A stretch of DNA of 64,000 bases from Bremerella sp. P1 (GCF_028748185.1 NZ_CP118164.1:1364001-1428000); one strand, 5' to 3'. Counted from the stretch's first letter, positions 20,909 to 30,270 are shown. Numbers and translations: made by a program. The notes: a model not told the origin generated them from the letters alone.

Positions 20909-21108
20909 TGCGACATCTCCCAGGAAAAAGAAAGCGGGTACTCTATTATCTTCAGGTTCTGCACAAAGGGCAAAGAAAATTCACCAGCCGCGGCCATCGG
21001 AGGTGATCACTTTGAGGTCTTGCTCTTCCACCATCGTACCTTGAGTAACTAAACTAAGCGCGGAGATTCTCCCTTTGATCATTTTGCTTTGCTTGATGAA
21101 TTCATGCC

Positions 21109-22170
21109 GTGACCAAGTCTGACCTCGACGATTTCCTCGATATCCTAAAACAGCTCGTACGTCATCCGTCGGTGGTTGGCTCCGAGCATGCTTTCTTCCG
21201 CTATCTGCAGCGTGAGCTGGAAGAAACCCACGCTACGGTCACCTTGTACGAAGGGTTGCTCGTGGCCAGTGGATCGCGGCCCGAACAGATGCACATTTCG
21301 GCGCACGTTGATCGGCATGGCTTGATCTGTACCGGGCCGAATGAGTTCCAGTACGCAGCGTTCGTCGCCCGCAACCGCGGCGACCTGCTGGGGGATTCCG
21401 TCTCGGAGCAGACGTTCCAGACCATTGCCGAGCGGTTTCACGAGCGTTTTGTACAGGCTTACGTCCCTTGGAGTGGAACCTATCTGGGCAAGGGAACGAT
21501 CAAGCGGTCCTACCTCTGTGAACGTCGCGGAAACCTGGTCTTTGAAGTGGAAGGGCTCGACCATGTGCTGCCGGGCACGCCGGTCGCCTATCAAGATCGC
21601 CTGACGGTGAACTATAGCCGAGTATCTGCCCAACTCGACAACGTGTTAACCACGGCGATGCTGATCTATTTGTTCCGCCATGGATTTCAAGGTACGGCTC
21701 TCTTCACTGCCCAGGAAGAAGCTGGCCGAAGCTGGCGATTTCTGCTGGAATGGTTCCGCCGCTGTGACATCGAAACGCAGGACTTGTTGGTGCTCGATAC
21801 GAGCCCCTTTCCTGATATCGCGACGGCCGACGCACAGCAAGTTGTCCTGCGAAGGCGCGACGCCAACGCGGTCTTCAACCCTCAGGTAGTCGACAAGCTC
21901 GAGTCGGCATGCCAGAAGTACGGCATCCGATACCTGTTCAAGGACGAGTACATCGCCAAACAGAATGAAGTCCGCATCGAGGAAGGAAAGGCGCCGACCT
22001 CACTAGGAAGCACCGAACTGGGACGTGTTGTCCTCGCTTCGGAAGGATCGATTCAAGGAGCCACGCTTCAGGTCCCCACGACTGGATACCACACGCCTGA
22101 GGAATCCGCTGCCCTGGCATCGATCGAAGCCATGCTCGACGTGCTCTGTGAGGTCGCATTGGACGATTAG
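21109..22170 (+). CDS. M42/M20-like metallopeptidase
   Basis: 353 residues from a GTG start; an ATG five bases upstream is out of frame and stops at once. The sequence has the pattern of the M28/M42/M20 co-catalytic metallopeptidase group: HVDRHG (first ligand), QLDN (bridging Asp), AQEEAG (catalytic and ligand Glu), LVLDTSP (ligand Asp) and TGYHTPEE (last His). It would be a cytoplasmic aminopeptidase or deacylase. No signal peptide. An insertion between the first His and the Asp (about 70-170) is larger than usual. Substrate unknown. Its stop overlaps the stop of the convergent kinase gene by four bases (TTAG). Confidence 0.85.
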   Translation: MTKSDLDDFLDILKQLVRHPSVVGSEHAFFRYLQRELEETHATVTLYEGLLVASGSRPEQMHISAHVDRHGLICTGPNEFQYAAFVARNRGDLLGDSVSEQTFQTIAERFHERFVQAYVPWSGTYLGKGTIKRSYLCERRGNLVFEVEGLDHVLPGTPVAYQDRLTVNYSRVSAQLDNVLTTAMLIYLFRHGFQGTALFTAQEEAGRSWRFLLEWFRRCDIETQDLLVLDTSPFPDIATADAQQVVLRRRDANAVFNPQVVDKLESACQKYGIRYLFKDEYIAKQNEVRIEEGKAPTSLGSTELGRVVLASEGSIQGATLQVPTTGYHTPEESAALASIEAMLDVLCEVALDD

Positions 22171-23750
22171 GTTTGCCCGGTCAATTGACCGCGAATGGCT
22201 TCAAACATCGCGGCAAACTCAGGATCGGCCTCGCGTAGCGCATTCAAGAATTCTGTGCGAGAGGCATCCGCGGCGGCCTGTTCCGCCTCGGGGATACGGT
22301 TTAGTTGCTTCAGGCAGATCGCCTTGCCAGCGAAGCCGAATGCCTTGGCCTCGACATAGATTGCCTGTTGCTGGGCCATCCGATCAAAGACTCGGAGAGC
22401 CTCCTGATCGCGGCCCTGGTTCATCAGCAGTACGGCTTCCTGCTTCATCGCTTTGAGCCCCCAGACGCGGTTCTCTTCGCTTTGATCCATTGGAAAGTTC
22501 CAGTAGACACTGGCGAAAAATTCCGGTCGCTGATCCTGACCGAGATTCTTATTCTTGAACATCGCAAAATCGAACTGCTCTTGCGCCGTGCGACCTAGCT
22601 TAGGCAGCAGTTCGGCCTGCTGTTCGGGTGGGATATCGAGCAAGTTGGCTTGCTTCGATGCCAGTGCCAAGGCTCCCCCAACGATCAAACAGATAAGCAC
22701 CATGGCGCCGATCGTCACCGTCCGTTTGCCCCACGAAGGCCGACGATAAACGGTCACGGCGGACGTCTTCATCACGTCCGACAGTTCCTCCAAGCCGCCA
22801 CTACGAATCTCGGATAGGGAAGCCAACTCGGCAATCGACCAGTCGGAGGGATCGCTTCCAAATGCATCGCTTCCCAGGGACTTCTGCACGTCGCGCAGCT
22901 CACGCAAGAGTTCCGAGGAACTCTGATAGCGGTCCTCAGGCTTCTTGGCCAGCATCTTGTGAATTACCCGAGCCAATGCGGGCGGAACGCCTCCCCGGAC
23001 CTTTTCCAGTCGTTCTGGCTCGGTGTTGAGGTGCTTTACGGCGACAGTTAGCGGGTTGTCGCCTTCAAACGGAGGTCGTCCCGCCAAAAGCTGGTAACAT
23101 GTCACGCCCAGCGAGTAGATGTCGCTTCGCTGGTCGAGCGACTTCCCTTCGGCTTGCTCTGGGCTCATGTAAAGCGGCGTACCCATGGTGATGCCGACTT
23201 GAGTCAGATTCATCCCATCTGCCCCGGGGGCAATCACCCGAGCCAGGCCAAAGTCGGCGACTTTGACTTCGCCAGTCCCGGTAATCAGGATGTTCTCCGG
23301 CTTGATATCACGGTGGACGATCCCCTGCTCTGCCGCTTTGTATAGGGCTGCACCGACTTGGCGAAGTATTGCCCCGACCAGCTTCACTTCGAGCGTTCCC
23401 TGCTTGTTGAGCAGCTGCTTCAGATTCTGGCCCGGGACGTATTCCTGGGCAATGAAATGAATTCCATCCGAGTTGCCCACTTCGTAGATCTGCACGATGT
23501 TAGCATGGGTCAGGGCCGCAGCGGCCTGGGCTTCTCGGTGAAAGCGGCGGACGTAGGCTTGGTCTTTGGCCAGTTCAGGCATCAGAATCTTAACGGCCAC
23601 GTTCCGCTTCAGGCTCTGCTGTTCGGCCAGAAAGACCTCAGCCATGGCCCCCCGGCCGAGCCGACGCAAGATGCGGTAGTCCCCCACAGACCGCCCTGCC
23701 AAGTCGAGTTCCGGGGCGGAATCTCCGCCGTTGTTCTTCCGTTCCGTCAT
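22167..23750 (-). CDS. membrane-anchored Ser/Thr protein kinase with TPR-like C-terminus
   Basis: 527 residues. Hanks-type kinase domain at the N-terminus: glycine loop LGRGAMAEVFLA (31-42), Lys54 in VAVKIL, HRDIKPEN with D148, DFG at 166-168 and YMSPEQA. A transmembrane segment lies at about 345-367. The outside part (about 375-527) is helical and contains TPR-like repeats (QGRDQEALRVFDRMAQQQAIYVEAKAF is represented as two helices), suggesting it senses or binds a protein. All catalytic residues are present, unlike the DMG variant of the kinase at 14113. It is divergent from the Na/Pi cotransporter gene. Confidence 0.95.
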   Translation of the reverse strand: MTERKNNGGDSAPELDLAGRSVGDYRILRRLGRGAMAEVFLAEQQSLKRNVAVKILMPELAKDQAYVRRFHREAQAAAALTHANIVQIYEVGNSDGIHFIAQEYVPGQNLKQLLNKQGTLEVKLVGAILRQVGAALYKAAEQGIVHRDIKPENILITGTGEVKVADFGLARVIAPGADGMNLTQVGITMGTPLYMSPEQAEGKSLDQRSDIYSLGVTCYQLLAGRPPFEGDNPLTVAVKHLNTEPERLEKVRGGVPPALARVIHKMLAKKPEDRYQSSSELLRELRDVQKSLGSDAFGSDPSDWSIAELASLSEIRSGGLEELSDVMKTSAVTVYRRPSWGKRTVTIGAMVLICLIVGGALALASKQANLLDIPPEQQAELLPKLGRTAQEQFDFAMFKNKNLGQDQRPEFFASVYWNFPMDQSEENRVWGLKAMKQEAVLLMNQGRDQEALRVFDRMAQQQAIYVEAKAFGFAGKAICLKQLNRIPEAEQAAADASRTEFLNALREADPEFAAMFEAIRGQLTGQT

Positions 23751-24144
23751 GGATGTCTCAAAGTGGGGGCGTCAGTGAGGTCTTCGCCGAGGCCGCGACC
23801 CCTGGGTGCTCTTCATAACTACTTACCGAGAACGAAGATGGATTCACGGTATTTCCACCTTCAAGTATCGATGCGAATTGGCATCTTGGCAACCGAAGTG
23901 CCAGGGAGTTTGGGAGAGAAAATGTTTTGACCCATTTTTGGCGTCACGTCTCGAACCTGATTCTTGCTTCCCATCCTATCCCTTACGAAGCAGTCAACTT
24001 ATGGTTCTCCTGTGGCTGACTACGACTGCGGCTTAATTTTCCTGACAACAAATACCATGGAATTCGTAGTGCGAGATCATCTCACTGCATCGTAACGGAC
24101 GAAAACCTCTCGCAACGGAGTGCGGCTCAGACGAAAATAGATGG
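23751..24144. other. divergent intergenic region, kinase / Na-Pi cotransporter
   Basis: 394 bases with no supported gene on either strand. It should carry both promoters. I see no terminator-type hairpin or recognisable riboswitch. Confidence 0.4.
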
Positions 24145-25746
24145 ATGGGATCTGAAATCTTACAAGTTGTTGGTGGCCTAGGAATCTTTTTGCTCGGCAT
24201 GTCGATCATGACTGATGGGCTAAAGTCGCTTGCCGATGATCGCCTGCGAAAGATCCTTGCTCGTTCGACGAACAGCCCCGTTTCAGGCGTCTTCACCGGG
24301 GCGTTAACGACCGCTTTGATTCAATCCTCTAGCGCGACGACCGTGGCGGCAGTCGGGCTCGTACATGTGGGATTGCTGACGTTTGCTCAGTCGCTGGGGA
24401 TCATCTTCGGCGCGAATATCGGTACGACCATCACCGGCTGGATGGTGGCCCTGATCGGTTTCAAGTGGAAGATCGGCGACATCATTCTGCCGCTTGTGTT
24501 TGTGGGAGCACTGATCCGGCTGTTCACTCAAGGGAAACTGCGCTGCGTCGGGACTTCCCTGGCTGGGTTCGGGTTGATCTTTATTGGAATTTCGGCCCTG
24601 CAGGAAGGCATGACTGGGTTTCAAGGAATCGTTACCCCAGACAGCTTTCCCGCTGATTCGACATGGGGACGAATACTGCTCGTTCTTATTGGAATCGTCA
24701 TCACCGTAATCACGCAGTCATCCAGCGCCGGTGTTGCCACAGCCCTGGCGGCTGTCCACGCCGATGCCATGACGTTGTATCAGGCCGCAGCCATGGTGAT
24801 TGGGATGAATATCGGAACCACGGTAACTGCCGTCGTGGCGACGATCGGGGGTAACGTTCAAGCACGTCGAACGGGGTTTGCCCATGTCATTTTCAATGTA
24901 ATCGCGGGGCTAGTGGCCTTTTTCTTACTGACGCCCTATTTCTGGGTTTTGCAGCAAGTTTGGCCTGACTTTGCGACTTCCGATCCTGAATTGGCGTTGG
25001 TTAGCTTTCATACGTTTTTCAACGTACTGGGCGTGATCCTGTTCCTGCCACTGACGAAGTGGTTCGTCGTCTTGCTCGAGTGGCTGATCCCGGAACGGGG
25101 AAACCCACTTGTGAAACGGCTCGACCCCAGCTTGCTTGCCACACCAGATTTGGCGTTACAAGCTGTTCAAGCAACTGTGAACGACGTGCTACAAACATTA
25201 TTGGGCGAACTATATCGGCTACTAGACAAGCCAAAGTCGTCTCCGAACGTCAGCATGCTCGCGAAGGTTGACGATGCGTTGTCGAAAACGCGAGATTTTA
25301 TGGACCAGCTTCGCTTTCAGCGTGACCAGTCCCTTTCGCTGGGCCAGTTGGCTCGAACAATTCATGTTCTCGATCATCTCTACCGCATTCGTCATCGAAT
25401 GGAAGAATCACAACGGATCTCGCGGATTCAAGATGACCCGTCTCTCGAAACCATGGCGAACTTGCTTGCCACCATGGTTGACCAGATCATGCTCACCGAG
25501 CTTCCTTATTCAACGGAAGCCAGTTCAGCTGCTCAACAAATAAATCAGGAGTTGAAAGCAGAGATGCGTGGGTATCGTATCGAGATCCTACAACACACTG
25601 CCGCCGGAGAACTCTCTTCAGAAACAGCTTTACAGCGGACCGACTCGGCCCGCTGGATCCGACGCCAAGGCTATCACCTATGGCGTATCGTTAATCACCT
25701 GGCTGACAGCCCGCACGAACGTGAAGAGGTACCGGAGCTCTCGTGA
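24145..25746 (+). CDS. Na/Pi-cotransporter family protein with PhoU-like tail
   Basis: 533 residues. The N-terminal 320 are polytopic and have the duplicated family signature: ALIQSSSATTVAA in the first half and VITQSSSAGVATA in the second, each in a re-entrant region, with GANIGTTITGW and GMNIGTTVTAV after them. These are the phosphate and sodium sites of NptA/SLC34-type transporters. The C-terminal 190 residues form helices of PhoU type (KTRDFMDQLRFQRDQ, VLDHLYRIRHRMEES). It imports phosphate or a related anion with sodium. The gene stands alone; no pst or phoB gene is near. Confidence 0.93.
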   Translation: MGSEILQVVGGLGIFLLGMSIMTDGLKSLADDRLRKILARSTNSPVSGVFTGALTTALIQSSSATTVAAVGLVHVGLLTFAQSLGIIFGANIGTTITGWMVALIGFKWKIGDIILPLVFVGALIRLFTQGKLRCVGTSLAGFGLIFIGISALQEGMTGFQGIVTPDSFPADSTWGRILLVLIGIVITVITQSSSAGVATALAAVHADAMTLYQAAAMVIGMNIGTTVTAVVATIGGNVQARRTGFAHVIFNVIAGLVAFFLLTPYFWVLQQVWPDFATSDPELALVSFHTFFNVLGVILFLPLTKWFVVLLEWLIPERGNPLVKRLDPSLLATPDLALQAVQATVNDVLQTLLGELYRLLDKPKSSPNVSMLAKVDDALSKTRDFMDQLRFQRDQSLSLGQLARTIHVLDHLYRIRHRMEESQRISRIQDDPSLETMANLLATMVDQIMLTELPYSTEASSAAQQINQELKAEMRGYRIEILQHTAAGELSSETALQRTDSARWIRRQGYHLWRIVNHLADSPHEREEVPELS

Positions 25747-25796
25747 CTTTCAACACGAAGAGTTCACGATCACTTCGCTGGCCGGCCAACAACCCG

Positions 25797-26519
25797 TTAC
25801 TTAACTCGCAGCCGCTTCAGTTGAATGGCATTAAACATCGAAAGCGAACTTCCGTCGCGTTTGCTGGTGATGACCACGGGCGAGCCATCCTTCACTTCGA
25901 TCGTGTACTTCACGTACTGATTGCCTTGTTCGTAATCGCGGCTGCGGTATCGATGCGAGCCATCGTTTAGTGTCTTTTGACCGGTATACGTTGTCCCGGC
26001 GGATTCGATCTCAATCAAAGCATTCTGATCCGGTGCATCTCCATGAGCGAAAACATAGGCCTCGTAAATCCCTGCCGGCAGATAGGTCAGCTTGACCGAC
26101 AAATCGACACAGCGGCAGTTGTGGTAAAGATAGGCATGATAAACATCAAACGTGCCAGGAATCCCCCATTCGCCATCGTTCTCAGAAAGCTGCAAGACGA
26201 CATCCGTGGGCGTACCATCGGCCATGGGCAGTCCTGATTTCGTCGTTTCCCTGACGTCGACCAAAGTCCACTGATCGCCTGGCCCTCCGATGGCACCACG
26301 TGGCCGGGAATCGACCGGGGCCATCCCAAAGTTGATATTCAGAATGCGATCGGCATGTTTGGATGGCTTCGTCTTTTGCTTCTTCGTGTCTGGCTTCACT
26401 TCGGAAGTGATGCCTCGGCGCGGCCCTTGTGTCGCGACGCTTGCAGATTGCTGAGAAAGGACTTCGGGAGCCATTAGGGGCAATAGGCAAAACGCAATTA
26501 CTACGCTAGTCATGGACAT
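25797..26519 (-). CDS. secreted protein of unknown function
   Basis: 240 residues counted from the ATG at 26519, chosen because the signal peptide (MTSVVIAFCLLPLMAPEVLS) begins there; a longer frame adds 27 residues without such a signal. A basic linker (about 45-60) leads to a beta-rich domain ending in the pattern LPAGIYEAYVFAHGD ... SLSMFNAIQLKRL. This pattern recalls carbohydrate-binding or malectin-like beta-sandwiches common in planctomycete secreted proteins. Probably envelope or extracellular. It is convergent with the Na/Pi gene. Confidence 0.75.
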   Translation of the reverse strand: MSMTSVVIAFCLLPLMAPEVLSQQSASVATQGPRRGITSEVKPDTKKQKTKPSKHADRILNINFGMAPVDSRPRGAIGGPGDQWTLVDVRETTKSGLPMADGTPTDVVLQLSENDGEWGIPGTFDVYHAYLYHNCRCVDLSVKLTYLPAGIYEAYVFAHGDAPDQNALIEIESAGTTYTGQKTLNDGSHRYRSRDYEQGNQYVKYTIEVKDGSPVVITSKRDGSSLSMFNAIQLKRLRVK

Positions 26520-26631
26520 TCTCCGAGCCGAAGTAAAACGAATAGAGCTTTCCAGGGAGACGAACCACATTGCTATTTGGTTTTGGTCTCGTGAAAACAA
26601 GCTGCCTGACTGTCACGTCGTTGTATCAAAT

Positions 26632-27573
26632 CTAGACGTCCAAATCCTCCAAACCCTTCTTCCGCTTGTTTGCTTGAGGCAGTCGCTCGTCAAGCCAGGC
26701 ATCGTCGACGAAATCATAGAGCAGTTTCCTCAGGCACGTTACCAGTGCCTCGCGGACGCCGTCACGGAAGTCAGCATGCGAGCCGACAATTTCCACCTGG
26801 TGGAAACCATTCCAATTCAGCCAAAGTCCCCACTCATACCGCGCTGCCGAGTCATTCACACGGAGCATGACTCGGGCAGCCCAGAACGCGCCGAAGCTAT
26901 CGCGAAAGTCAATCCACGCTCGATCCTCGGGACGTAGATTCTCGGGCCGTCCGAAGCCACCTTGGATTGCTGAGCCGATCCCAATCAAGCCCAGAGCGAT
27001 CGCCAGAAGCGATCCCTTCACCGTGACTTCCGATGTTGTCATGGGAAGGTAGGTGTAGGTCATATTGATCTGTGCAACGGCCAGGCATAACGCCGTTGGA
27101 CTAAATCGTGTGGGGAAGTTGTTTATGAAACCAGCAAGTATGAGCGCGGCGAGAAACGTTCCCCAAATCCAGCCTGGGTCGACCTGCCCAATGCTGCTAA
27201 AGGCCCAAACCTGAAAGACGGGAAACCATAGCATCAGCAGAAAGACCGCAACAACACCTTGCCAAACCTTCCACTGAGGACGCTTGGCACCCACCTGAGA
27301 AAGCTGCGGGCAGAAAAGCGTCATCGCGGCCAGATAGCGAATCTGATCGTCTGATGCAGACACTTCGTACCAATGCATTACGCCGATGGCTACCTCGCTA
27401 CCGCAGAGTGCGATCCAGGCGAGCAGTGACCAAGCCCATGGCAGTATGAGCGTCGTCCCCGTCAGCGCAGAGCGTCCTCGCCACAGCAGCACCACCCCTA
27501 CGATGCCCATCAATAGGCACGCCAGGGCCGAGAGCCAGCCAGGATCCATATTCTGCTGTGCCAAGAGAAACAA
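26632..27573 (-). CDS. polytopic membrane protein of unknown function
   Basis: 313 residues from a TTG that has GAGGA upstream; an ATG eight codons later (27549) lacks a ribosome-binding site. About six to seven transmembrane segments fill residues 10-205 (for example ALACLLMGIVGVVLLW and VWQGVVAVFLLMLWFPVF), followed by a soluble cytoplasmic C-terminal domain of about 100 residues (PEDRAWIDFRDSFGAFWAARV, HQVEIVGSHADFRDG). The C-terminal pattern FRDSFGAFWAxR looks conserved but I cannot name the family. Located between two genes of unknown function. Confidence 0.8.
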   Translation of the reverse strand: MFLLAQQNMDPGWLSALACLLMGIVGVVLLWRGRSALTGTTLILPWAWSLLAWIALCGSEVAIGVMHWYEVSASDDQIRYLAAMTLFCPQLSQVGAKRPQWKVWQGVVAVFLLMLWFPVFQVWAFSSIGQVDPGWIWGTFLAALILAGFINNFPTRFSPTALCLAVAQINMTYTYLPMTTSEVTVKGSLLAIALGLIGIGSAIQGGFGRPENLRPEDRAWIDFRDSFGAFWAARVMLRVNDSAARYEWGLWLNWNGFHQVEIVGSHADFRDGVREALVTCLRKLLYDFVDDAWLDERLPQANKRKKGLEDLDV

Positions 27574-27834
27574 AGCGTGAAGTCCTCAGGGGTGTTCCAA
27601 CGTAGACGTAAGCGTCTCATTCTAACGAATCGATCGGGCAGATTGAGCTTCAGCGGCAAAGAGTTCACCCTGTGACGGTTATTCCGGCTACGTCCGGTAA
27701 GACGGCCAGGCAGACCCCAACAGTGAGGCAAAATTTTTCGATGTTGCGTTTGCACAACGCGAAATGCGTGGCATGTTTCGACAGTGCAACAATTACTCCC
27801 TCGCTAAACTCCCCAAACCGTAAGGAACTGAGAA

Positions 27835-28476
27835 ATGATTCGTATTGCTACCCTTTCGTGCTTTGTCGTTCTTTCGGCAGCTCAAGTCGCGTCGGCAGGC
27901 CTCTGGGATGCCATGACGGTCAGCTACCCAACCACTCACGCTCACGCCAGCAGCGAATACGTAGCTGCTTGTGGTGCTGCCGGCTGCAACAGCTGTGGCC
28001 ACGGCGGTTACGTCTGCCATCACCCTTCCATGGGTTGCTGTGCTGATCTGTGGAGCAATTACTGTGCAGATCGCTGCGGACATGGTTGCCGCCCGAAACT
28101 GCATACCCGTTACCACTGGTTTGCCAAGCCATCGTGTGGTTGCGGAGTTCAAACGACGATGCCTTGCTGCGGCGACTACCCCATGTGTGGCTGCAACCAC
28201 GGCATGCCAGTCAAGGGCTGCGGAAGTGCCTGCACCAGCTGCCTGGGCATGCACGTGCGTGGTTTCTGGAACAAGTGCCGTAGCTATGGCCAGTGCGGCT
28301 GTGGATCGACCGGTTGCGACTCGTGCGGCGGTGCTACCGAGATCATTAACCTCGAACAAGAGATGCAGCACAGCGTTCCGGAAATCGCTCCGGCTATCGA
28401 ACCTACCCCAGCCCAGCCAGAAGCAAAAGAAGCACGGCTGATGCCTTCGCTGCAAGCCTTGCTGCCGCTGAACTAA
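27835..28476 (+). CDS. Cys-rich secreted protein
   Basis: 213 residues with signal peptide (MIRIATLSCFVVLSAAQVASA). The mature part from about residue 40 to 165 has 23 cysteines, many as CGxxGC, CC, CGC and CGxGC groups with Gly, His and Tyr between them (AACGAAGCNSCGHGG, MPCCGDYPMCGC). The last 45 residues are Pro/Glu/Ala-rich. A high cysteine content suggests disulfide cross-linking; planctomycetes have been described as having Cys-rich proteinaceous cell walls, so a wall or surface role is plausible but not shown. AAGGAA precedes the start, and a terminator follows the gene. Confidence 0.85.
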   Translation: MIRIATLSCFVVLSAAQVASAGLWDAMTVSYPTTHAHASSEYVAACGAAGCNSCGHGGYVCHHPSMGCCADLWSNYCADRCGHGCRPKLHTRYHWFAKPSCGCGVQTTMPCCGDYPMCGCNHGMPVKGCGSACTSCLGMHVRGFWNKCRSYGQCGCGSTGCDSCGGATEIINLEQEMQHSVPEIAPAIEPTPAQPEAKEARLMPSLQALLPLN

Positions 28477-28550
28477 GCGACACGAACCAACGCGACCGGC
28501 TCGACCAAGCTACCTGGGGAGTGTGGTTTGCAGCTGAGCCAAAGCGTCTT

Positions 28551-28587
28551 GCGGGCAGATCCTGGATGGGATTCTGCCCGCATATTT
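28551..28587 (+). terminator. rho-independent terminator of Cys-rich gene
   Basis: GCGGGCAGA at 28551-28559 pairs with TCTGCCCGC at 28573-28581, then ATATTTTT. It lies 75 bases after the stop of the Cys-rich secreted protein gene. Confidence 0.85.
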
Positions 28588-28689
28588 TTGCTAGCCGTGA
28601 TAAGTCCACGAAAAAGCCCTGCCTGCTAGCACGAAAATACTAGATTTTCCATCCAGAACAGGGAAACAACAGGACGATATCTAATACTG

Positions 28690-28780
28690 ATCGAACACCG
28701 GGAGGACGGGACGCAGGACGCGGCCCCGTGAGATCAAAAGGCCAAAGTAGACGACGGAACGACTACTTTTGGCCTTTTTT
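28690..28780 (+). ncRNA. candidate small RNA with clustered GGA motifs
   Basis: Between two independent terminators is a stretch that looks transcribed on its own. It has four GGA trinucleotides within 28701-28718, a possible short stem ACGGG/CCCGT, and then a long terminator hairpin ending in a T-run. A -10-like TAATAC occurs at 28683-28688. Clustered GGA motifs are a feature of CsrA/RsmA-titrating RNAs, but no csrA gene is in the window and no expression data exist, so this is a proposal only. Confidence 0.35.
28736..28780 (+). terminator. strong rho-independent terminator
   Basis: 28736-28750 (AAAAGGCCAAAGTAG) pairs with 28763-28779 (CTACTTTTGGCCTTTTT) with one bulged base and a 12-base loop, followed by more T. 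It is not next to the end of any protein gene: the nearest upstream gene already has its own terminator. Confidence 0.85.
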
Positions 28781-28918
28781 CATGCGCTCGCACTGGCCCT
28801 CTAAGAAATTACTTGATACCCCCCTGACGGAAGACTAGAATCAACTCGATCTGGTGATGGAGTACCCCCATATTTGCCAGGAAGGCTTTCTGTAGCAATT
28901 CCTCAAGGGGCTTTCTAA

Positions 28919-29320
28919 GTGAATCTCAAATCCACTCTGCTGACAACGTTCGGTCTTCTGGCTCTCCTGGTCGCCATTCCTGCTATCTCGACGCTTTCCG
29001 CTCAGGAAGCGGAACAGGCAGCTGCTCCCTCAGAACCCAAGAAGGAAATCCGCGGCCGGTTGCCAGCCCACTGGAACGATATCGTTACGGAAGATCAGAA
29101 GAAGGCAATCTACAAGATCCAGCACGGCTACCAGGATCAGATCAAGAAGCTGGAAATCGAGATCGCTAAGCTCGAGTCCGCGATGGAAGACGAAGTAAAA
29201 GCCGTCCTCACCGATGCCCAACAATCGCGACTTAAAGAACTGATTGCCGAGGAAGAACTTCGTCGCAAAAAGAATGAAGCCGCCAAAGCCGCGGCTGAGA
29301 AAGCGTTATCCGGCAGCTAA
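28919..29320 (+). CDS. small secreted coiled-coil protein, LTxxQ-like
   Basis: 133 residues from a GTG preceded by CAAGGGG. A signal peptide ends near residue 28 (AISTLSAQ). The mature protein is helical and charged, with VTEDQKKAIYKIQHGYQDQIKKL and VLTDAQQSRLKEL. Helix pairs with L/VT-x-x-Q motifs recall the Spy/CpxP group of periplasmic chaperones, and small proteins of this kind are frequent in planctomycetes. The similarity is a matter of pattern, not of established homology. Compare the genes at 40836 and 35906. Confidence 0.8.
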   Translation: MNLKSTLLTTFGLLALLVAIPAISTLSAQEAEQAAAPSEPKKEIRGRLPAHWNDIVTEDQKKAIYKIQHGYQDQIKKLEIEIAKLESAMEDEVKAVLTDAQQSRLKELIAEEELRRKKNEAAKAAAEKALSGS

Positions 29321-29376
29321 GCTCGTCACTCTCGACGAAACCAAGAGGCTCTTTCGCCAAGGAGGGCGAAGCTCCT

Positions 29377-30270
29377 TTAGGTCGACAAATGATGCTGCTG
29401 GAAGAATTCCCAGATTACCTGGTTCGCATCAAGATTGTGGGTCGTCGCTCCGAGCAATTCCAGGCGGCTCTCTTTTCCTGGCCAAGTATGACCACCGCCG
29501 TGAATCTTCAGAAGAATCACTTCTGCCGAACCGGCGTCCTGGGCCGCATAAGTGAACCGCTCAATCGATGTCCCATCGTTCACTTCACTTGGAAGTGACT
29601 CGACTGTCGGGTTTGGCTGTGCGTGGTTAGCGGCGATCCAGTTTTGCATTGCATGGTCAACGGAATGGAAATTGAGCTTCGACTTGCTCCGCGAGCCAAC
29701 CCCTCCTTCCCACCGGACGAACTGGTCATCCGTCCCATGAATATGCAAGAGCGGGACCGGTCGACTCGGGCTACACGTCGGATTGCCCATCGTTCCGCCG
29801 ACCGGAGCAATCGCGGCGAAACGATCAGCCAATTTATCGCCCAACAGGTACGACATCATCCCGCCATTGGACATCCCAGTCGCGTAGATCCGCGTTGGGT
29901 CGACCGATAATCGTTGCGGCAAGTCGCTCAGAAGCTGCTCGACAAAGTGGACGTCGTTGACATCTTCACGCTTGGCGTACCCACAACACATACCTGCGTT
30001 CCAGGTTTTCATCGTGGGCAGACGACCGGTTCCATTGGGAAAAACGGTTACGAACCCGGCCGTATCGGCGTAGTCATTCATTTCGCAGAAACGCACCATC
30101 GTCGGGGCATTCGACAAGCCGCCATGGAAGACGAATACCAGGGGCCAGCCTTCTTCCGGCCGTGTGGCCTGGGTGGGAATGTACACCCAGAACTCACGTT
30201 CGCGATCATCGACATCAATCGTCAGTCGGTGACGTCCGGGGGTAAGTTCCTTGATCGGCGTAGTCGTCAT
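29377..30270 (-). CDS. PHB-depolymerase / LpqC-type esterase
   Basis: 297 residues, alpha/beta-hydrolase. The oxyanion region FVFHGGLSN, the nucleophile elbow GMSNGGMM (Ser), LLHIHGTDDQFV (Asp) and IHGGGHTWPG (His) form the expected triad. The pattern fits the polyhydroxybutyrate-depolymerase and feruloyl-esterase-like family (LpqC). No signal peptide is seen, which is unusual for the secreted members, so a cytoplasmic esterase is likely. The natural substrate is unknown. It is the last gene of a leftward run beginning with the two CNNM-type genes; the gap to the next is 18 bases. Confidence 0.9.
   Translation of the reverse strand: MTTTPIKELTPGRHRLTIDVDDREREFWVYIPTQATRPEEGWPLVFVFHGGLSNAPTMVRFCEMNDYADTAGFVTVFPNGTGRLPTMKTWNAGMCCGYAKREDVNDVHFVEQLLSDLPQRLSVDPTRIYATGMSNGGMMSYLLGDKLADRFAAIAPVGGTMGNPTCSPSRPVPLLHIHGTDDQFVRWEGGVGSRSKSKLNFHSVDHAMQNWIAANHAQPNPTVESLPSEVNDGTSIERFTYAAQDAGSAEVILLKIHGGGHTWPGKESRLELLGATTHNLDANQVIWEFFQQHHLST

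Larger units (their letters stand above)
28477..28918. other. intergenic region holding terminator and candidate small RNA
   Basis: 442 bases without a protein gene. It contains the terminator of the Cys-rich gene (28551-28587), then about 100 bases of A/T-richer sequence, then a candidate small RNA ending in a second strong terminator (28736-28780), and finally the leader of the next gene. Confidence 0.6.

Noticed and set aside
29351-29370. Hairpin TTCGCC/GGCGAA between the small secreted gene and the esterase gene
   Set aside because: Only six paired bases and no T-run; too weak to call as a terminator.
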